NCBI RefSeq assembly: GCF_002109495.1
Contig: NZ_LVJN01000020.1
Span: forward strand, 418,300 to 482,299
Origin: Magnetofaba australis IT-1
Lineage (GTDB): Bacteria > Pseudomonadota > Magnetococcia > Magnetococcales > Magnetococcaceae
Reading direction: 5' to 3'
DNA: 64,000 bases
Part shown: in pieces, positions 24,521-32,349 of the stretch
Layout: every line of letters starts with the position of its first letter
Position numbering within the stretch: position 1 is the first letter of the stretch
Notes under the pieces: model-generated
What the model saw: the letters and a program-made list of their open reading frames with translations, nothing else
What the model was told of the DNA's origin: nothing
Databases searched by the model: none
Translations under genes and position numbers: made by a program

Positions 24521-26363
24521 CGCTGCGCAAGCGCCAGATGTGCACGCCAAACCCCTCATTGGCGTAAGGCGAGTCGCCGATGCGGTCGCTGAGGGTGTAG
24601 TGGGCGCGCACCCACGTCATCAGCGGCTTGCCAAAGCTCTCCTCTACGCCGAACGCCGCTTTGCCGTACTGCCACATTCTGCGCGTGACGTGGACGATGA
24701 CGTCAGGCGGGTTGTCGGCGAAGGCCTGCAGCACCCGCTCCTCGCCGCCAAAAAAGCGCATATCAGCGGCCAGATTGATCAATCCCGTGGGGTTGGAGCG
24801 CTGGGCCAGGAAATTCAGATAGACCCCTTCGGGCAGCACCGCCAGGGTCTGCTCAGTTGTGGTATAGGCGCGCGCTTTGTGCAGGGTTTGGTTGAGGATG
24901 GGCGCCACCGGCGTCAGGCTGCGCGCAAAATAGTAGGAGCGATTGGCGCCCTCAGCCAGCGGTTCGGTGCGCAGTCGATACCCCTCCACAGAGCGCTGCA
25001 AGGGGCCCAGCAGTATGGGTAGGGCGAAGGCCAGCACAAACGCGCGATGCCAGGATGGGGCGGCGTTGCTCCAGGCGGGCAGGCGTGGCGTGAGTCCCGC
25101 CGCCAGCAGTACGGCCAGCAGAAATCCGGGCAGGGCCAGATAGAAGCCATACATCTGCAGCCCCACCGCCAGCAGCATGCGCCCCATGAGCGGAACCGCC
25201 AGGCAGGCCAGCAGAAACAGCAGCAGCGCCGCGGAGGCCCAGGGCGCGCGCAGATCCTTCTCCCGCCACAATCGATACCCCAGCCACACCGCCGCTATGG
25301 CGTTGATCAGCGGCAAGGCGCGCATCAGCGCACTGCCCAGGGTGCGCAGTATCAGTTCATCCCACAGCGCGCCAACGCTCAATATCAGGCATAGAACGAC
25401 AAGCCACAGACCCGCGCGTCGCGCCGGGTCCCGCTGTTTGCGCGCGATGCGTCGCGCCCACCAGATCAGGCCGCCATACAGCGTCGTCCCTCCGGCCATC
25501 AACAGGAGATTGACGCGCCAGGCGTCCAGGCCAAACAGGCTCTCGGCGAAGGTGCGGTTGACATGGGTGACGTCCATGTTGAGCGCCTGTAGGAAGACGC
25601 CGCCGGTCATGCGCAGCGCCTCCATGGGCGTTGCGATGGTGAGCAGTCCCGTAAATAGCAGCAGCGGCGGCGCGACGACGCCAACCGCAAAGGCTGCGCC
25701 GACACGGCCAAACAGGATGCGGGCGCGTCCCATCAGCGCCATGAGCAGGAGAAAGCCCACGCTCATGCAGGCGGCGGCGGCGAAGATCTCCAGTTTGGTC
25801 AGCGCCACGGCCCCCAATGTGAGGCCTGCGCCCAGCGCCAGGCGCGGCGTTGGCTGATGCTCCATACGCCAGAGCAGAACGGCCAAAATAAGCGCCAGCA
25901 CGGTTCCGTGGGGCGCCTCCAACGCATAGGGGGAGGCGAAGTTGAACATCGCCCCATCCAGATGCGCGTTGAAGGCGAACAGCGCCAGAAATGCGCCGGT
26001 GACCAGAAAGGCGCTGAAGGGGTCGAACAGGCGCGCAGTGAAGCGGTGGAGCCCCCAGCAAAACAGGGCGATGAGGGTCAGATTGAACAGCAGAAATATT
26101 TGCAGCGTTGCGCCGAACAGTTTGAACGCCGCCGCCATGAGCAGATCGGAGAGCAGACCGTACTCATGAAAGATGTCGCGAATGGGCCATTCGCCGAACT
26201 GCATGCGCCAGGGAATGTAGAGTTCGCGGCCCACATCGATCAGCGGATTGCCGGTCTTGCGCCACGTATACCACGCCAGCCCCAATCCCAGTAGCCAGAG
26301 CAGCGTTGGGCCGAGCCAGCGCCCCCGTTTGGCGATGGCGTCATAGAGCAGCGGCGCGGCCAT
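24459..26363 (-). CDS. Polytopic membrane protein, GT-C glycosyltransferase-like
   Basis: This is a 634-residue protein with 10 or more hydrophobic segments spread over the first 470 residues and a soluble C-terminal domain of about 150 residues. The first extracytoplasmic loop contains acidic residues (DVGRELYIPWRMQFGEWPIRD), like the catalytic loop of GT-C glycosyltransferases that use lipid-linked sugars. No precise family is recognised. I chose the ATG at 26363, 1 nt after the tatD stop; an ATG 15 bp upstream is possible. Coupling to tatD suggests one transcript but not one pathway. Confidence 0.6.
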   Translation of the reverse strand: MAAPLLYDAIAKRGRWLGPTLLWLLGLGLAWYTWRKTGNPLIDVGRELYIPWRMQFGEWPIRDIFHEYGLLSDLLMAAAFKLFGATLQIFLLFNLTLIALFCWGLHRFTARLFDPFSAFLVTGAFLALFAFNAHLDGAMFNFASPYALEAPHGTVLALILAVLLWRMEHQPTPRLALGAGLTLGAVALTKLEIFAAAACMSVGFLLLMALMGRARILFGRVGAAFAVGVVAPPLLLFTGLLTIATPMEALRMTGGVFLQALNMDVTHVNRTFAESLFGLDAWRVNLLLMAGGTTLYGGLIWWARRIARKQRDPARRAGLWLVVLCLILSVGALWDELILRTLGSALMRALPLINAIAAVWLGYRLWREKDLRAPWASAALLLFLLACLAVPLMGRMLLAVGLQMYGFYLALPGFLLAVLLAAGLTPRLPAWSNAAPSWHRAFVLAFALPILLGPLQRSVEGYRLRTEPLAEGANRSYYFARSLTPVAPILNQTLHKARAYTTTEQTLAVLPEGVYLNFLAQRSNPTGLINLAADMRFFGGEERVLQAFADNPPDVIVHVTRRMWQYGKAAFGVEESFGKPLMTWVRAHYTLSDRIGDSPYANEGFGVHIWRLRSATGRPADESPPLILLPRATP

Positions 26364-26364
26364 A

Positions 26365-27114
26365 TTAGAGCGTTCCATAGAGGCGGGCGGTGTTATCGGC
26401 AAGAGCGGCTTGGGCGTCGGCCAGCGCAATCTGTTTGATCTGCGCAATGGCCTCCAGGGAGTGGGTGATGTTGGCTGGCTCGTTGCGTTCGCCCGGCTGC
26501 GGGCCCAGCACCGGGCTGTCGCTCTCAAGCAGCAGCGACTCCAGCGGCAGTTTGCCGACCAACTCCGCCATCTGTCCACCGCGGGCGATGGCGGGCGGCA
26601 CGGAGAAGAGGAACCCCTCCCGGGCAGCGGCGATGGCGGGTTTGTGCGGTCCGTAATAGGCGTGCATCTGCACCCGTGTCGCCCCGCAGGCCCGCAGCAG
26701 CTCGATGGTCTGCTTGCCCGCCGCCCGCGAATGGACGTTTAGGGGCAGATCCAGCTCCAGCGCCAAGGCGGCGAATCCGCTGAGGATCTCCCGTTGCAGC
26801 GCGCGCTGCTCCTCTGCGCTGGCCAGTTGATAATCCAAGCCCACCTCGCCAATGGCCGCCAAGCGTGAACGGTGCTGGCGAATCAACGCCATCATGGTTT
26901 GCGCGGCGTCGGCGTCGGCATAGCCGGGGTAGAGACCCAGCGCCGGGCGCAGCATGGGGTGTTGATCGCAGGCGGTCAGCAGCGCATCGACCTCATCGAC
27001 GCGCTCGCACACCGCCACAATGCGGGTGACGCCCGCATCGGCGGCGCGTTGCAGCACGGCGGCGCGGTCGGCGTCGAAGCGGTCATCGGCGATATGGGCG
27101 TGGCAATCGATCAT
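26365..27114 (-). CDS. tatD: TatD-family metal-dependent DNase/hydrolase
   Basis: This is a 249-residue TIM-barrel hydrolase. Metal ligands are visible: the N-terminal HAH (residues 5-7), the Glu in GEVGLDY, the His in NVHSRAAGKQT and HAYYGPHKP, and the Asp in LLLESDSPVLGP. TatD enzymes are Mg-dependent 3'-5' DNases linked to DNA repair or degradation. It lies downstream of phoX across a 428-bp hairpin-rich gap, so it is probably transcribed on its own. Confidence 0.9.
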   Translation of the reverse strand: MIDCHAHIADDRFDADRAAVLQRAADAGVTRIVAVCERVDEVDALLTACDQHPMLRPALGLYPGYADADAAQTMMALIRQHRSRLAAIGEVGLDYQLASAEEQRALQREILSGFAALALELDLPLNVHSRAAGKQTIELLRACGATRVQMHAYYGPHKPAIAAAREGFLFSVPPAIARGGQMAELVGKLPLESLLLESDSPVLGPQPGERNEPANITHSLEAIAQIKQIALADAQAALADNTARLYGTL

Positions 27115-27186
27115 GGGGGTTCTGTCTTTGAGTTATGGGCCGTGTGCGGATCTACTGCACAAACTTGCCATGAGGCGACCAAGCCG

Positions 27187-27405
27187 CCAAGGCGAAAATC
27201 GGGACATTTATGGCCCGATTTTCGGGGGTCTGGGGGCCGCTGCCCCCAGCGGGGCGTGGGGCGGCGCCCCACGATTCGGCAGGATTGCCGAATCGGACTC
27301 GCGCAGCGAGCCCGAAGGGGGCGGGCCAGGACGGCCCGCATCACGGTGTTGCTGTTGATCTTAAGGGGAGTTTGAGGGCGCAGCCCTCAATATCTTATAG
27401 CGTTT
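27187..27405. repeat. Hairpin-rich repeat, diverged copy (D)
   Basis: Seven perfect hairpins are packed into about 200 bp. Stems are 27194-27203/27214-27223, 27230-27237/27242-27249, 27255-27262/27266-27273, 27273-27280/27287-27294, 27298-27302/27306-27310, 27321-27327/27333-27339 and 27372-27379/27383-27390. The CTGGGGGC/GCCCCCAG stem and the TTGAGGGC/GCCCTCAA stem followed by TATCTT match parts of the repeat at 6608-6836. No coding potential is seen. Confidence 0.65.
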
Positions 27406-27430
27406 CAGTATTCATTTTCGAATGCTAAGA

Positions 27431-27518
27431 CAAAAAAAGAGGACGCGACCGGCGCGATCCCCGCCGCCGCTGCGCCAAGGGCGGCGCAACGACAACGGGG
27501 GCGGGGGCTGCGTCCTCT
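27431..27518 (-). terminator. Probable intrinsic terminator of phoX
   Basis: On the minus strand the 9-bp stem AGAGGACGC/GCGTCCTCT (27510-27518 with 27438-27446) is followed by TTTTTTTG. The loop is long (63 nt) and GC-rich. It lies about 25 bp after the phoX stop. Confidence 0.6.
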
Positions 27519-27542
27519 CAAGGAGAAACGGGTTGTGACGGA

Positions 27543-29468
27543 TCAGCCGCCGATGGGACCGCCATCGACGCGGCGGATCGCCACCACCGCCGGACGCGGC
27601 GGCAGGGCGGGGTCGAAGTCGGGCCAGCGCGTGGTGGGGTTCTCGTAGGCGACTTTCTTATGTTCGCTGGGGTGCTGCACCGCCACGAACAGGGTGGCGT
27701 TGTCCGGCGTGAAGCAGGGGCCGCACAACTCGGCGTCGCGCGGCGCGGCGTAGAGGCGCTTGGGCAGGCCGCGACCGGGACCGTCCACATCCATGCCATA
27801 GACGCCGTCGGGATGGTTGCGCTTGGCTTGGGATCCGCCCTGGTCGGTGGTGATCCACAAGCGGCCGCGTTTGTCGAAGCAGCAGTTGTCCGGGGCCGCC
27901 ATCCACGAGCCGTGGTGGGCGGTGAGCGGATGGTAACGCGCCTCGGCTTCGCCATCCAGCGGCCCGGCCAGCAGGAACACGTCCCAACGGAAGGTCTCGG
28001 CGTCGTGTTCCGGCGCGTCGGGGCCGGGGGGCGTCAACTCTAGCACGTGGCCGTATTGGTTGTTGCAGCGCGGATTGGCGGGATCCACCTCCGACGGCTG
28101 GCGACTCTTATTGTTGGTCAGCATCACATAGACTTTGCCATTGACCGGATTGGGCTCCACATCCTCGGGGCGATCCATGGGCGTGGCGCCCAGCAGGGCG
28201 GCGGCGCGACGGGTTTCAATCAGCACTTCGCCCTGATCATGGAAGCCATTCTCCGCCGTCAACGGCCCCTGGCCGTGGATCAGCGGCAGCCACTGCAGGG
28301 TTCCCTCTTCCGAGAAGCGCGCCACGCTGAGCACGCCCTCATCCAGCAGGCCGAGATTGGCTTGTCGGTCGTTGGGATTCATGGCTCTGGCGGAGACGAA
28401 GCGGTAGAGGAACTGAAAGGTTTCGTCGTCGCCGGAGTAGACCACCACGCGGCCATCACGGGTCAGCGCCGTGGTGGCGGCTTCATGTTTGAAACGCCCC
28501 AGCGCGGTGTGTTTGACCGGCGTGGATTGGGGGTCGTAGGGGTCGATCTCCACCACCCAGCCGAAGCGGTTGGGCTCGCGCGGGGATTGCGCCAAATCGA
28601 AGCGCGGCTCGAACTGCGCCCACGGGAAAGCGGCGCCGCGCCCCAGGCCATACGCCTTGTGCGCGGGGGCCTCCAGCGGATCGCTGGTGTGGCCGTCGAA
28701 GTATTTGTGGAAATTCTCCTCGGCGGTGAGGATGGTGCCCCATGGGGTGACGCCGCCCGCGCAGTTGTTGAGGGTGCCCAGCACATGCGCGCCGCTGGGG
28801 TCGGCGTGGGTGCGCAGTCGCGCATGTCCGGCGGCGGGGCCGGAAAGGGTCATGGGGGTGTGGGCGGTGATGCGGCGGTTGTAACGCCCGCCCGCCACCG
28901 GCTCCCACTGACCTTTGGCGTTGCGCTTGATCTCCACCACCGTGTGGCCATGGGCGGCCATCTCAATGGCGGCGCGCTCCTGCGCCAGCTCAGGGTCCTT
29001 GCGGCGCGCCTCTGGGGCCATCAATACCGGGTTGACGTATTCGTGATTGACGCACAGCAGGCCGTGGTCAGCGTTGTCCGAACCTGCGGGCAGCGGCATG
29101 AAGGCGAGGAAGTCGTTGTTGTAGCCAAACTGTTTAGCCTGGGCTTCGGCGCTGTGTTGGCTGGGGTCGAACGCCGGCGCGTCGGCCAGCACCGCATCGC
29201 CCCAGCGGATCACCGCTTCGGCCACATAACCGCCGCTGACCTGATGGTCGTCGGCAATGGCGGCGGGGACTGGTTTGAAGGCCAGAGTGGTGGGGTCCAG
29301 CGACAGATCGACTTTTTGCTCGTCGTCGCACCCGGCGCGGGCTTGGCTCACGCCGCCCAGGGCCAGCGCAGCGGCGCCCAGCAGCGAGCCCTTGAGGGCC
29401 TCACGGCGTTTGAGTCGACACTGAATCAACCACTGCATCGGCGTGGCGGAGGAGGAGGGGTGATCCAT
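27543..29468 (-). CDS. phoX: PhoX-family alkaline phosphatase (Tat-exported)
   Basis: This is a 641-residue PhoX-type protein. The N-terminus has a twin-arginine signal, KRREALKGSLLGAAALALGG, with cleavage near QARAGC. Family segments are visible: LLCVNHEYVNP, NNCAGGVTPWGTILTAEENF, GRVVVYSGDDE, PEDVEPNP, TTDQGGSQ and the final PALPPRPAVVAIRR. PhoX uses a Ca/Fe cofactor and releases phosphate from organic esters in the periplasm. AAGAGG lies 5 nt before the ATG at 29468. No Pho box was found in the 242-bp upstream gap. Confidence 0.9.
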   Translation of the reverse strand: MDHPSSSATPMQWLIQCRLKRREALKGSLLGAAALALGGVSQARAGCDDEQKVDLSLDPTTLAFKPVPAAIADDHQVSGGYVAEAVIRWGDAVLADAPAFDPSQHSAEAQAKQFGYNNDFLAFMPLPAGSDNADHGLLCVNHEYVNPVLMAPEARRKDPELAQERAAIEMAAHGHTVVEIKRNAKGQWEPVAGGRYNRRITAHTPMTLSGPAAGHARLRTHADPSGAHVLGTLNNCAGGVTPWGTILTAEENFHKYFDGHTSDPLEAPAHKAYGLGRGAAFPWAQFEPRFDLAQSPREPNRFGWVVEIDPYDPQSTPVKHTALGRFKHEAATTALTRDGRVVVYSGDDETFQFLYRFVSARAMNPNDRQANLGLLDEGVLSVARFSEEGTLQWLPLIHGQGPLTAENGFHDQGEVLIETRRAAALLGATPMDRPEDVEPNPVNGKVYVMLTNNKSRQPSEVDPANPRCNNQYGHVLELTPPGPDAPEHDAETFRWDVFLLAGPLDGEAEARYHPLTAHHGSWMAAPDNCCFDKRGRLWITTDQGGSQAKRNHPDGVYGMDVDGPGRGLPKRLYAAPRDAELCGPCFTPDNATLFVAVQHPSEHKKVAYENPTTRWPDFDPALPPRPAVVAIRRVDGGPIGG

Positions 29469-29710
29469 GACAGCCTCTTGTGACGGAAGAGAAGTGAGTG
29501 ATTTTGAGGCATTATGCCCGCGCAAAGGGCGTGATGATGGCGATTGCGCAACAAATTCTATCGCTCGGGCGGCGCCAACGCCATGTGTGTGGCCGATGCA
29601 TTGACGAATCCTGTTGATTTGGTTGAAAAGGGTTGGCGGCGGATGGGGCGTTTCCGCTATGCTGAGTGCTGGCGCTTGAGCGTGACCCCAGGTGACACAG
29701 AGGATGGATC

Positions 29711-30769
29711 ATGACGTTGACCCCTGAACGCGCCACCATCTTGGTGGTGGATGACACGCCGGAAAATATCGATGTGCTCAGCGGCGTGCTGCGCGGCGAA
29801 TACAAGGTGAAAGCGGCGCTCAATGGCGATAAGGCGTTGCGCATCGCCAGCGCCGAGAGCAAACCGGACATGATCCTGCTGGATGTGATGATGCCGGAGA
29901 TGGATGGTTACGAAGTGTGCCGTCGTCTCAAGGCCGACCCGGCCACGGCGCGAATTCCGGTGATCTTCATCACCGCCAAGAGCGAGCAGGAGGATGAGCG
30001 CCGGGGATTGGAGCTGGGCGCGGTGGACTACATCACCAAACCCATCAGCCCGCCCATTGTCAAGGTGCGTGTCCGCACCCATCTGGCGCTGTATGATCAA
30101 CAGCGTGAACTGCGCCGCATGGTGGATGAGCGCACCGAGGAGTTGGTGCGCACCCGCATGGAGATCATTCGTCGTCTGGGCCGCGCCGCCGAATTCAAGG
30201 ATAACGAAACCGGTCTGCACGTGATCCGCATGAGCCACTATTCGCGCCTCATGGCGCAAGCGCTGGAGATTTCCGAGGAGTGGACCGATCTGGTGTTTCA
30301 CGCCGCGCCCATGCACGACATCGGCAAGATCGGCATTCCCGACAGCGTGCTGCTCAAGCCCGGCAAGCTGGATGATAAGGAGTGGGAGATCATGCGCCAG
30401 CACCCGGCGTTCGGCGCGCAGATCATCGGCGACGACCCCTCCGAATTGATGCTGATGTCCAAAGAGATCGCCATGACCCACCATGAAAAGTGGGATGGCA
30501 GCGGCTACCCCAACCGCATCGCCGCAGAGGATATCCCCCTGCCCGGGCGCATCATCGCCATCGCCGACGTGTTCGATGCGCTCACCTCGGAGCGCCCCTA
30601 TAAGAAAGCGTGGCCGGTGGAGAAGGCGGTGGCGGTGATCGATGAGGGCGCGGGCGTGCACTTCGATCCCAAGCTGATCCCGGTGTTCCACGAGATTCTG
30701 CCCGAGGCGCTGGAGATCAAGGAGCGCTATGCCGAGGAGTCGGTCGCCAAGCCCGATGATAAGGCGTAA
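29711..30769 (+). CDS. Response regulator with HD-GYP domain (c-di-GMP phosphodiesterase)
   Basis: This is a 352-residue two-domain protein. The receiver domain (about 8-125) has phosphoacceptor Asp58 in ILLDVMMPEMDG, acidic D14/D15 and Lys110 in YITKP. A helical linker leads to an HD-GYP domain (about 155-340) with the metal-binding H202-D203 pair in MHDIGKIGIPD, H258/H259 in MTHHEKWDGSGYP and GYP at 265-267. These residues are complete, so it should hydrolyse c-di-GMP when phosphorylated. No cognate kinase is adjacent. The window also encodes a c-di-GMP-type MshE, a possible downstream link. Confidence 0.92.
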   Translation: MTLTPERATILVVDDTPENIDVLSGVLRGEYKVKAALNGDKALRIASAESKPDMILLDVMMPEMDGYEVCRRLKADPATARIPVIFITAKSEQEDERRGLELGAVDYITKPISPPIVKVRVRTHLALYDQQRELRRMVDERTEELVRTRMEIIRRLGRAAEFKDNETGLHVIRMSHYSRLMAQALEISEEWTDLVFHAAPMHDIGKIGIPDSVLLKPGKLDDKEWEIMRQHPAFGAQIIGDDPSELMLMSKEIAMTHHEKWDGSGYPNRIAAEDIPLPGRIIAIADVFDALTSERPYKKAWPVEKAVAVIDEGAGVHFDPKLIPVFHEILPEALEIKERYAEESVAKPDDKA

Positions 30770-30813
30770 AAGCAGCGCCTCTGGCGTTGAACAGACAGCC
30801 GAGAGATTTTGCG

Positions 30814-30840
30814 CGCCGCCCCGGTTTCGGGGCGGCGTTT
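30814..30840 (+). terminator. Intrinsic terminator after the HD-GYP gene
   Basis: A perfect 10-bp stem CGCCGCCCCG/CGGGGCGGCG with a GTTT loop is followed by TTT. It lies between convergent genes and may stop both. Confidence 0.7.
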
Positions 30841-30855
30841 GCATAGGTGGGCGCG

Positions 30856-32349
30856 TCAGCGTTCGCTGAACGACTCGTCCATGGAGCTGTGGATTGGCTT
30901 GAGAATGTACTCCAGCAGCGTCTTGGAGCCGGTGTGAATGGTGGCGTCCACAATCATGCCGGGCCGCACGCGGTTCTCCAGCGGATTCTCGCCCACGTGG
31001 TCTTTGCTGAGCTGGACGACTCCCTTGTAGTACGCTTCGCCGGTCTTCTCATCCTGGAATGTGTGGGGGGAGATGCTCTGCAGCTCTCCAGTGATGCCGC
31101 CGTAGCGGGCGTAGTCGTAGGTGGAGACCTTGATGGTCACTGGCTGACTGGCGCGTACGTGACCCACATCTTCCGTGGAGATGCGCACCTCGGCGGTGGG
31201 CAGACCGGCGAAGGGCACCAGCTCGGCCACCGTGCCGCCAGGCGGTAGAATGCCGCCGCTGGTCTTGATCTGCACATCTTTGATCACCCCTTCCAAGGGG
31301 GCGCGCACCACCAGCCGCTCCAAGCGATCCTGCAGGCGCGGAATCTGTGCGCGCACGGCGGTCAGCTCGGCCACCGCGCCATCCACCTCCAGCAGCGCCT
31401 GCTGTTTGAAATTGCTGCGCGTTTCGCGGATCTTGCGGCGCATCTCGCGCTCCTCCTCCGGCACCATCAGCAGATTGCCGCTGATCTCGCTGCGGTCGGT
31501 GAGGGTGGCGGCGCGGGACTGCATGGCGCTGAGTAGCGGCAGGCGCGACATGTGGTTGCGTTTGACCAACGGTTCGCGCAGGTTGACCTCCTGGTCCTGA
31601 ATGCTCACCTGCTGATCATAGGCTTTGAGCTGTTCGTTGAGCTTGGCGCGGCGGGCGCGCTTTTGCCGCAACTGCGCCTCCAGCACCGAAACCTGGCTGA
31701 GGAACGCCTGGCGTTTGGCTTCCAGCACCAGGCATGTCTTCAACAGCAGAGAGGCGTACTCCATCTGGAAAGCGGCGTCGGCGATGCGCTCCAGGGCCAG
31801 CGAGCTGGCCAGTTCACAGGCGTCGTCGCCGACGCAATCGGTGATGGGGGCGCGGCGTTCGGGCTCCTTGGTTTGCGATTCACACAGCGGGTGACCGCTC
31901 ACCAGCGCCAGCTTCTCGGCGATCTGCAGCATCAAGGTGGCCTCGCGCGAGCGCGCTTGCGCATATTCGGCGCTGGCCTCTTCGGCTTTCAAGCGCACCA
32001 GCGGCTCGCCCTGCTCCACCAACTGGCCGTCATCCACCAGAATCTGATCGACGATGCCGCCCTCCAGGTGCTGCACAATTTGTAGTGAGCCGGAGGGGGA
32101 GATCTCGCCCCGGGTTTTGGCCACCTCGTCCATGGTGGCGAAGCCGGTCCACAGCATGAAGGTGAGCGCGCCGCCGCAGGAGATGATGGCGGCAAAGCGC
32201 ACCAGTCTGGGCAGACCCGCTTCCTCCAGCACGGCCGATTGGGCCAGATAGCGCTCCTGACGTCGACCGATGCGCGTGCGGGTGTCGCGGTCCTCCAGAA
32301 ATCCGGCGGCGTTGCCGCCAGGGGCGTTGTTGGCGCGCTGTTCAGCCAT
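30856..32349 (-). CDS. Type I secretion membrane-fusion protein (HlyD family)
   Basis: This is a 497-residue HlyD/LapC-type adaptor. A cytoplasmic N-terminus precedes one membrane helix (about 48-72). The first beta-barrel/lipoyl half begins at GEISPSGSLQIVQHLEGGIVDQILV. A long coiled-coil hairpin of about 230 residues follows, then the second lipoyl half (LVVRAPLEGVIKDVQIKTSGG) and the AVTIKVSTYDYARYGGI barrel. The coiled coil contains three cysteines (CESQ, DCVGDDACE) that are unusual for the family. It should bridge the adjacent ABC transporter to a TolC-like protein not in this window. Confidence 0.9.
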   Translation of the reverse strand: MAEQRANNAPGGNAAGFLEDRDTRTRIGRRQERYLAQSAVLEEAGLPRLVRFAAIISCGGALTFMLWTGFATMDEVAKTRGEISPSGSLQIVQHLEGGIVDQILVDDGQLVEQGEPLVRLKAEEASAEYAQARSREATLMLQIAEKLALVSGHPLCESQTKEPERRAPITDCVGDDACELASSLALERIADAAFQMEYASLLLKTCLVLEAKRQAFLSQVSVLEAQLRQKRARRAKLNEQLKAYDQQVSIQDQEVNLREPLVKRNHMSRLPLLSAMQSRAATLTDRSEISGNLLMVPEEEREMRRKIRETRSNFKQQALLEVDGAVAELTAVRAQIPRLQDRLERLVVRAPLEGVIKDVQIKTSGGILPPGGTVAELVPFAGLPTAEVRISTEDVGHVRASQPVTIKVSTYDYARYGGITGELQSISPHTFQDEKTGEAYYKGVVQLSKDHVGENPLENRVRPGMIVDATIHTGSKTLLEYILKPIHSSMDESFSER

